The notes under the pieces: model-generated | Told to the model about the DNA's origin: nothing | The model's input: the letters and a program-made list of their open reading frames with translations, nothing else | The model's database searches: none | Assembly (NCBI GenBank): GCA_035652815.1 | Contig: DASRDB010000009.1 | Coordinates: 1 to 64,000 of the forward strand | Direction: 5' to 3' | From: DASRDB01 sp035652815 | Lineage (GTDB): Bacteria; Chloroflexota; Ktedonobacteria; Ktedonobacterales; Ktedonobacteraceae | DNA length: 64,000 nt | Part shown: positions 60,274-64,000 of the stretch, one piece after another | Position numbering within the stretch: the stretch's first letter is position 1 | Layout: the number at the start of each line of letters is the position of its first letter | Translations under genes and position numbers: made by a program

Positions 60274-61134
60274 CTACGCAGGCTTGCGAGCGCGAATAAA
60301 GGCACTCACAAACTTCCCCTCCAAACCGGTTCGTTCGTCTTCAGAAAGCCTGGAGAGCGAATTACTACCACCACTATCCGCGATATCCTGTAAACTATAG
60401 CGGCGCGTCACTTCAAGGTTGATATCGACAAAACCAGCCTCTTGCAGCAAATGGCGATACGTCTCTTCCTCCATCGCGCCCGCAATGCAGCCCGCCCACG
60501 CATCAAGATCAGAACGAATGACCTCTGGAAACTGCCCCTGGTAAACAATATCCGATACGGCAAAACGTCCGCCAGGAGCCAGCACGCGATGGGCTTCGCG
60601 CAAAACACGCCCCTTATCCGCCGAAAGATTAATCACGCAGTTGGAAATCACCACATCGACTGCGTTATCCGGCAGGGGAATATCCTCGATCACGCCCTTC
60701 AAAAAGCGCACATTATCCACACCCGCCTCGACACGGTTGCGCTCCGCCAGTTCCAGCATGGCATCGGTCATATCCAGTCCATAGGCAAAGCCTGTTGGCC
60801 CAACTCGTCGGGCTGATAACAAGACATCAATGCCACCTCCACTTCCCAGGTCTAGCACCCGCTCGCCCTCCTTCAAATCGATCAACGCCGTGGGATTGCC
60901 GCAGCCACGCGATGCGAGTACAGCAGCAACAGGCAAGGAAGAAAGCTCCGTCTCGCTATACAGGTCTCCCGTCACCACGCCGCTCTCTGTCGTGCTGCAA
61001 CAATCTGTACCACAGCAGCTACTCTCACTCGACGCGCTACCACCACAACACCCACCACTGCTCTGCAATGTCTGAGTATACCGCTCACGAATGGCAGCCC
61101 GCAGTTGCTCGGCGTCCTGAGAAAAAGTACTCAT
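60274..61134 (-). CDS. arsM: Arsenite S-adenosylmethionine methyltransferase
   Basis: A 286-residue ArsM. It methylates As(III) to mono-, di- and trimethyl forms. The SAM site reads VLDLGSGGGIDVLLSARRVGPTGFAYGLDMTDAML (about 93-127). The conserved As-binding Cys residues are Cys78 (RGCGNP), Cys166 (SNCVINLS) and Cys216 (WAGCIAGAM). The N terminus is unusually Cys-rich (GGCCGG, SSCCGTDCC; residues 29-46). ATG 61134 has AAAGGA upstream. It lies downstream of the SigZ-like gene on the same strand, with a family B repeat between. Confidence 0.95.
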   Translation of the reverse strand: MSTFSQDAEQLRAAIRERYTQTLQSSGGCCGGSASSESSCCGTDCCSTTESGVVTGDLYSETELSSLPVAAVLASRGCGNPTALIDLKEGERVLDLGSGGGIDVLLSARRVGPTGFAYGLDMTDAMLELAERNRVEAGVDNVRFLKGVIEDIPLPDNAVDVVISNCVINLSADKGRVLREAHRVLAPGGRFAVSDIVYQGQFPEVIRSDLDAWAGCIAGAMEEETYRHLLQEAGFVDINLEVTRRYSLQDIADSGGSNSLSRLSEDERTGLEGKFVSAFIRARKPA

Positions 61135-61262
61135 CGAAATTGTCCTTTCATATGTAAAGCTTCTGGAAAAGGCTTCCACTTTCCATTTCCACATAATCAG
61201 ACGGGAGATTTTCAAAATAGACGCACAAACAATTAGCTTGCCATGAACATCTGCCTTCCGAT

Positions 61263-61345
61263 GTCATCCTGAGCGCAGCGAAGGATCTCGGTCGCCAGGC
61301 AGGAGCGTCCCCGCATCGGAGATCCTTCGCTGCGCTCAGGATGAC
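61263..61345. repeat. Family B inverted repeat between sigZ-like gene and arsM
   Basis: GTCATCCTGAGCGCAGCGAA at 61263 and its inverse ending at 61345, with about 30 bases between. It sits in the spacer of two co-directional genes, so it may separate them or tune read-through. Confidence 0.88.
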
Positions 61346-61375
61346 ATGTAAAGGTAGGATTGTAATAGCTTACCA

Positions 61376-61999
61376 TTAAACATCATGCGAGGAAGAACAG
61401 GTAGACGAGCAACCTGCCCCACAACCCATTTCTTGCCCATCATTTTGACCAATTGCTCTACAACACGAACAGCGCGGCTGATAATTAATCACATGTCCGG
61501 TACGGTCAAACTCGAGATGGCAGCAATCGAGCAGCATCTGTTTGATCTTCTCTCGCGCCCGCTGCACACGCGATTTCGCACCTGAATAGGATAAGCCAAG
61601 CCGCTCGGCCAGTTCGCGTTGCGAAAGCCCCTCGTACTCGGTCAGCACCAGCGCCTCGCGATATTCGTCGGGCAGGCTTTCTACCATTCTCCGAATGGCA
61701 GGTGCAAGCTCTACCACCACATTATCAAACGGGTCTTCTGGCAATTCAGGCGACATATCTGGCACTGCTGTTTTTTGCTCCCGGTAATAGTCATAAATGG
61801 CATTGCGCGCAATCGTATAAATCCAACCAGGCAGCCGCTCTTTATCCCGCAGCGTATCAATACGGGTATGAATCTTCAGAAAGACTTCTTGCAAGACATC
61901 TTCCGCACTCGCCTCGTCCGGCACACGTTTCAAGATGAATTGCTTGAGGCCAGTATTAAATTCCTCCCAGACCTTTTCGGTCGTCAACAACATAGGCAT
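61376..61999 (-). CDS. SigZ-like ECF sigma factor with Cys-rich tail
   Basis: A 207-residue ECF sigma factor. Region 2 spans about 10-75 (WEEFNTGLKQFILKRVPDEASAEDVLQEVFLKI, WIYTIARNAIYDYYR). Region 4 spans about 105-155 (PDEYREALVLTEYEGLSQRELAERLGLSYSGAKSRVQRAREKI). The tail (160-207) holds CCHLEFDRTGHV, then CSCC, CGAGC and CSS, at least nine Cys. This tail matches the SigZ subgroup and could bind arsenite or zinc. ATG 61999 has GAGAGG upstream. It is divergent from arsC and upstream of arsM, so it may control the ars genes. No anti-sigma gene is seen. Confidence 0.9.
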   Translation of the reverse strand: MPMLLTTEKVWEEFNTGLKQFILKRVPDEASAEDVLQEVFLKIHTRIDTLRDKERLPGWIYTIARNAIYDYYREQKTAVPDMSPELPEDPFDNVVVELAPAIRRMVESLPDEYREALVLTEYEGLSQRELAERLGLSYSGAKSRVQRAREKIKQMLLDCCHLEFDRTGHVINYQPRCSCCRAIGQNDGQEMGCGAGCSSTCSSSHDV

Positions 62000-62170
62000 G
62001 TTCGCCTCTCTCACTACTCGACACCTGCTTAGCAGCATTATACATCTCAACTGCTTTACAGGCATCCAGCTATTTTTTCTTGTCACTCTATAGACGGGAA
62101 TTTTCTGTAAAGGACGCAATGTTTCTCTTATATAAAGACAACAAATTGCAGAGTAAGAAAGAGGCAATCC

Positions 62171-62584
62171 ATGAAGCGTGTTCTATTTATCTGCACGCAC
62201 AACTCGGCTCGTTCGCAGATGGCGGAGGGCCTGCTAAGGCATCTAGGCGGAGACCGCTTCGAGGTTTTTAGCGCGGGCACCGAGGCAACGCATGTGCGCC
62301 CACTTGCTATCCAAGCAATGGCTGAACTCGGCATAGACATTTCCAGGCAGTCCTCCAAAACCCTCGAACGTTACCTGAACCAGCCTTTCGACGAGGTCAT
62401 CACTGTCTGTGACACGGCAGCCGAAACATGCCCTATCTTCCCCGGCGCTTCCCACCGCCGCCACTGGTCCTTTGAAGACCCCTCAAAGGCACGAGGTACC
62501 CAGGAAGAACAACTGGCCGTCTATCGACGTGTACGGGATGCTATCCTGGCAAGAATCGAAAATGAACTGCTGAAAGAGAAATAA
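62171..62584 (+). CDS. arsC: Arsenate reductase, thioredoxin-coupled
   Basis: A 137-residue ArsC of the low-molecular-weight phosphatase fold. The P-loop CTHNSARS starts at Cys8; Cys80 and Cys87 (VCDTAAETCP) form the redox relay read out by thioredoxin. It reduces As(V) to As(III), the substrate of ArsM. AAAGAGG precedes the ATG. It is first of a two-gene unit with the acetyltransferase gene 7 bases downstream. Confidence 0.96.
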   Translation: MKRVLFICTHNSARSQMAEGLLRHLGGDRFEVFSAGTEATHVRPLAIQAMAELGIDISRQSSKTLERYLNQPFDEVITVCDTAAETCPIFPGASHRRHWSFEDPSKARGTQEEQLAVYRRVRDAILARIENELLKEK

Positions 62585-62591
62585 AACTACC

Positions 62592-63041
62592 ATGTCACCG
62601 ACAATTGAGTTTGCAAATAACGATGACTTACCAAACATCCTTGCACTCCTCGAAAACAGTCATCTGCCGACCGAGGGACTACAAGACCATCTCGCAACAA
62701 CCCTTATTGCCCTCCAATCGGGACAGATTGTGGGAAGCGTGGCTTTAGAAATCTATGGTTCAGCGGCTTTACTACGTTCGCTTGCGGTGGATAGCAACGT
62801 GCATAGACAGGGACTTGGACAACAACTTACTAAGGCTGCACTTGATCTGGCAAAAACATTTAGCGTTCAAGAGGTCTACCTACTAACAGAAACAGCCAGC
62901 GAGTTTTTTCCACGTTTCGGCTTTAAATCTATCCTACGAACAGAAGTAGCTCCTGCTATTCATAGCTCCGTAGAATGGTCTTCAGCCTGTCCAGTAACAG
63001 CGCAGGCGATGGTGCTTCATATCCAAGCAGAAAAGGTCTAG
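62592..63041 (+). CDS. arsN2: GNAT acetyltransferase, ArsN2-like
   Basis: A 149-residue GNAT protein. LLENSHLPTEGLQDHL (about 19-34), LEIYGSAALLRSLAVDSNVHRQGLGQQLTKAAL (about 58-90; acetyl-CoA loop HRQGLG) and LLTETASEFFPRFGF (about 98-112) are close to the ArsN2 arsenic-resistance family. ArsN-type enzymes acetylate organoarsenical or related amino compounds. The context, 7 bases after arsC, supports this. No strong ribosome-binding site is seen, so coupling is likely. Its end is followed by a family C repeat. Confidence 0.85.
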   Translation: MSPTIEFANNDDLPNILALLENSHLPTEGLQDHLATTLIALQSGQIVGSVALEIYGSAALLRSLAVDSNVHRQGLGQQLTKAALDLAKTFSVQEVYLLTETASEFFPRFGFKSILRTEVAPAIHSSVEWSSACPVTAQAMVLHIQAEKV

Positions 63042-63077
63042 ATAGAAATGGGATTGCGCATCAATTTATTGCGCTCG

Positions 63078-63128
63078 GCAAGGGGCTGGCTCTACAGTAT
63101 GAAGTGGCCTGTAGAGCCAGCCCCTTGC
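63078..63128. repeat. Family C inverted repeat
   Basis: GCAAGGGGCTGGCTCTACA and its exact inverse, with a 13-base loop. The right side continues GGGTGGCTTCCGG without a partner, so the left arm is truncated. It lies between the convergent acetyltransferase and FKBP genes. Confidence 0.82.
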
Positions 63129-63200
63129 GGGTGGCTTCCGGTCAATAATTATAACGGCTTCCGAAGTCCCTCTACAAAAAGTTTTGTTTTATGCCGTTCT

Positions 63201-63935
63201 TTAGCTTACACTGACCGCAGTCACTTCAAAGATCAGCGTAGCATTGGGTGGAATCGGCCCCTGACCTTGAGCGCCATATGCCAGCGCAGGCGGGATAATA
63301 ATAATACGTGTGCCGCCCTTTTTGATGCCCATCAGTCCCTCATCAAAGCCTTTAATCACCTGTCCCTGACCAAGCGTGACGCTCAAAGGCTGTCCCTGGC
63401 GATCATAGGAGCTATCAAACTTCGCGCCCGTTTTCTGTAACCATCCTGTGTACTCGACCGAAACCGTACTGCCTGATTTCGCGGCAGAACCACACCCAAC
63501 CTGTACATCAATATATTCCAGACCATCAGCCAGTTTGACAGGTGTGCCACTGGATGCCTGAGCGGGCGGTTTGGCTGGGCCAGCCTTTGGAGTGGGCGTC
63601 GTTTTGATCTTCGACAAGCATTCGGCAACGGCGCTTGCCGTCGCTGTTGCATGAATGTGGGACAATTTGGTAGCAGTCGCGTTCGCACTCGCCAGAGCGG
63701 CTGCCGCTTTGTCAGCATTGTATTTATTAATTTCAACGATACTGAAGATTGATACGGCGATAACAACGAGGCTGACAATTACGCTCGTCCATATCCGTTG
63801 ACGCCGACGACGGCGCGCAAGGCGTTGCAAACGTTCCTGCTGGCGCTGCCCCGGTCGGTGCAGTCGCTGCGATGTATTCGTTGCAGGAGTTTTTTTCTCC
63901 GGTGTTCCCTTTTTCCCATTCATCGTTTGCGTCAT
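63201..63935 (-). CDS. Membrane-anchored FKBP-type peptidyl-prolyl isomerase
   Basis: A 244-residue protein. Residues 1-47 are strongly basic (RRRRRQR), then one helix (about 50-69, TSVIVSLVVIAVSIFSIVEI) anchors it with the C terminus outside. An Ala/Lys linker with a possible coiled coil leads to the FKBP domain (about 145-244). There VSVEYTGWLQKTGAKFDSSYDRQ, QVIKGFDEGLMGIKKGGTRIIIIPPALAYG and IFEVTAVS hold the active-site Tyr, Asp, Phe and Ile/Trp positions. It speeds prolyl isomerisation in exported proteins. AAGGAG lies 12 bases before ATG 63935; ATG at codon 5 is an alternative. Confidence 0.92.
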   Translation of the reverse strand: MTQTMNGKKGTPEKKTPATNTSQRLHRPGQRQQERLQRLARRRRRQRIWTSVIVSLVVIAVSIFSIVEINKYNADKAAAALASANATATKLSHIHATATASAVAECLSKIKTTPTPKAGPAKPPAQASSGTPVKLADGLEYIDVQVGCGSAAKSGSTVSVEYTGWLQKTGAKFDSSYDRQGQPLSVTLGQGQVIKGFDEGLMGIKKGGTRIIIIPPALAYGAQGQGPIPPNATLIFEVTAVSVS

Positions 63936-64000
63936 TAGGATAGATCTCTCCTTAAATAAAAGTAGTCAGGCAGATGAATTGCAAAGCTGAGTGTACTATT
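63936..64000. other. Window end
   Basis: Upstream sequence of the FKBP gene. It holds the ribosome-binding site and no other feature I can see. Confidence 0.4.

Noticed and set aside
60039..60400. Plus-strand frames opposite the pyr leader and arsM end
   Set aside because: They cross the family C hairpin and lack start signals; the minus-strand promoter, leader and arsM explain the region.

Overview
The window looks like a chromosomal segment of a filamentous, spore-forming Chloroflexota bacterium of the Ktedonobacteria type. This is an inference from content: soluble eukaryotic-type Ser/Thr kinases, kinase/NTPase/TPR/LuxR and HTH/NB-ARC/TPR giant regulators, several F420-type luciferase-like oxidoreductases, tandem universal-stress proteins, mid-to-high GC with AT-rich islands, and many palindromic intergenic repeats. 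I see no rRNA, tRNA, CRISPR array, transposase or phage gene.

Layout. 1-13 kb: a Uma2-type nuclease, a soluble Ser/Thr kinase, an ATP-grasp-like protein of unknown role, a zinc-ribbon/His-rich membrane protein, a secreted GH18 chitinase, a DedA protein, a PRC-barrel protein, a lipoprotein beta-propeller, a tandem UspA protein and an MFS permease. 13-24 kb: an ECF-like sigma factor, a 1199-residue kinase-NTPase-TPR-LuxR protein, a dipeptide-type ABC importer (two permeases and a binding lipoprotein, no ATPase genes), an NHL-type propeller and purU. 24-34 kb is the most unusual part: a 56-residue exported peptide gene converges on an HTH-NB-ARC-TPR regulator; two paralogous winged-helix regulators and two paralogous 65-residue proteins are interleaved with it; a PucR-type regulator and a membrane sensor-like protein without an output domain follow. 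An inverted repeat (GTATAAGA...TCTTATAC) occurs upstream of the peptide gene and again between the PucR and sensor genes.

34-50 kb is mostly metabolic: an MFS exporter, a HEAT-repeat protein, a lone molybdopterin subunit of the xanthine dehydrogenase family preceded by an orphan YgiT-type zinc finger, O-acetylhomoserine sulfhydrylase, an exported lysozyme-like protein, a CoA-binding protein, a translationally coupled DinB-like/LLM/LLM operon, a thiolase divergent from an acetate permease (satP) with a structured leader and a structured 3' element, a MazG-like protein, a third LLM protein and a DUF433/DUF5615 toxin-antitoxin pair.

50-60 kb is a compact pyrimidine operon on the minus strand, pyrB-carA-carB-pyrC-pyrE-pyrF-pyrD, covering all steps to UMP. 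Its leader has a good promoter, a 38-codon leader ORF whose stop codon lies in the loop of an intrinsic terminator, and a U8 tract. This is the arrangement expected for translation-coupled attenuation. 60-64 kb: an arsenic cluster (arsM and a Cys-tailed SigZ-like factor divergent from arsC and an ArsN2-type acetyltransferase), then an anchored FKBP isomerase.

Three repeat families recur between genes. Family A is built on GTAGGGACGCGAT, family B on GTCATCCTGAGCGCAGCGAAGGATCT-type arms, and family C on CCGGAAGCCACCCGCAAGG-type arms. They often sit where a terminator is expected and in places create false N-terminal extensions of real genes. Start sites below were adjusted by ribosome-binding sites where the longest frame was implausible.
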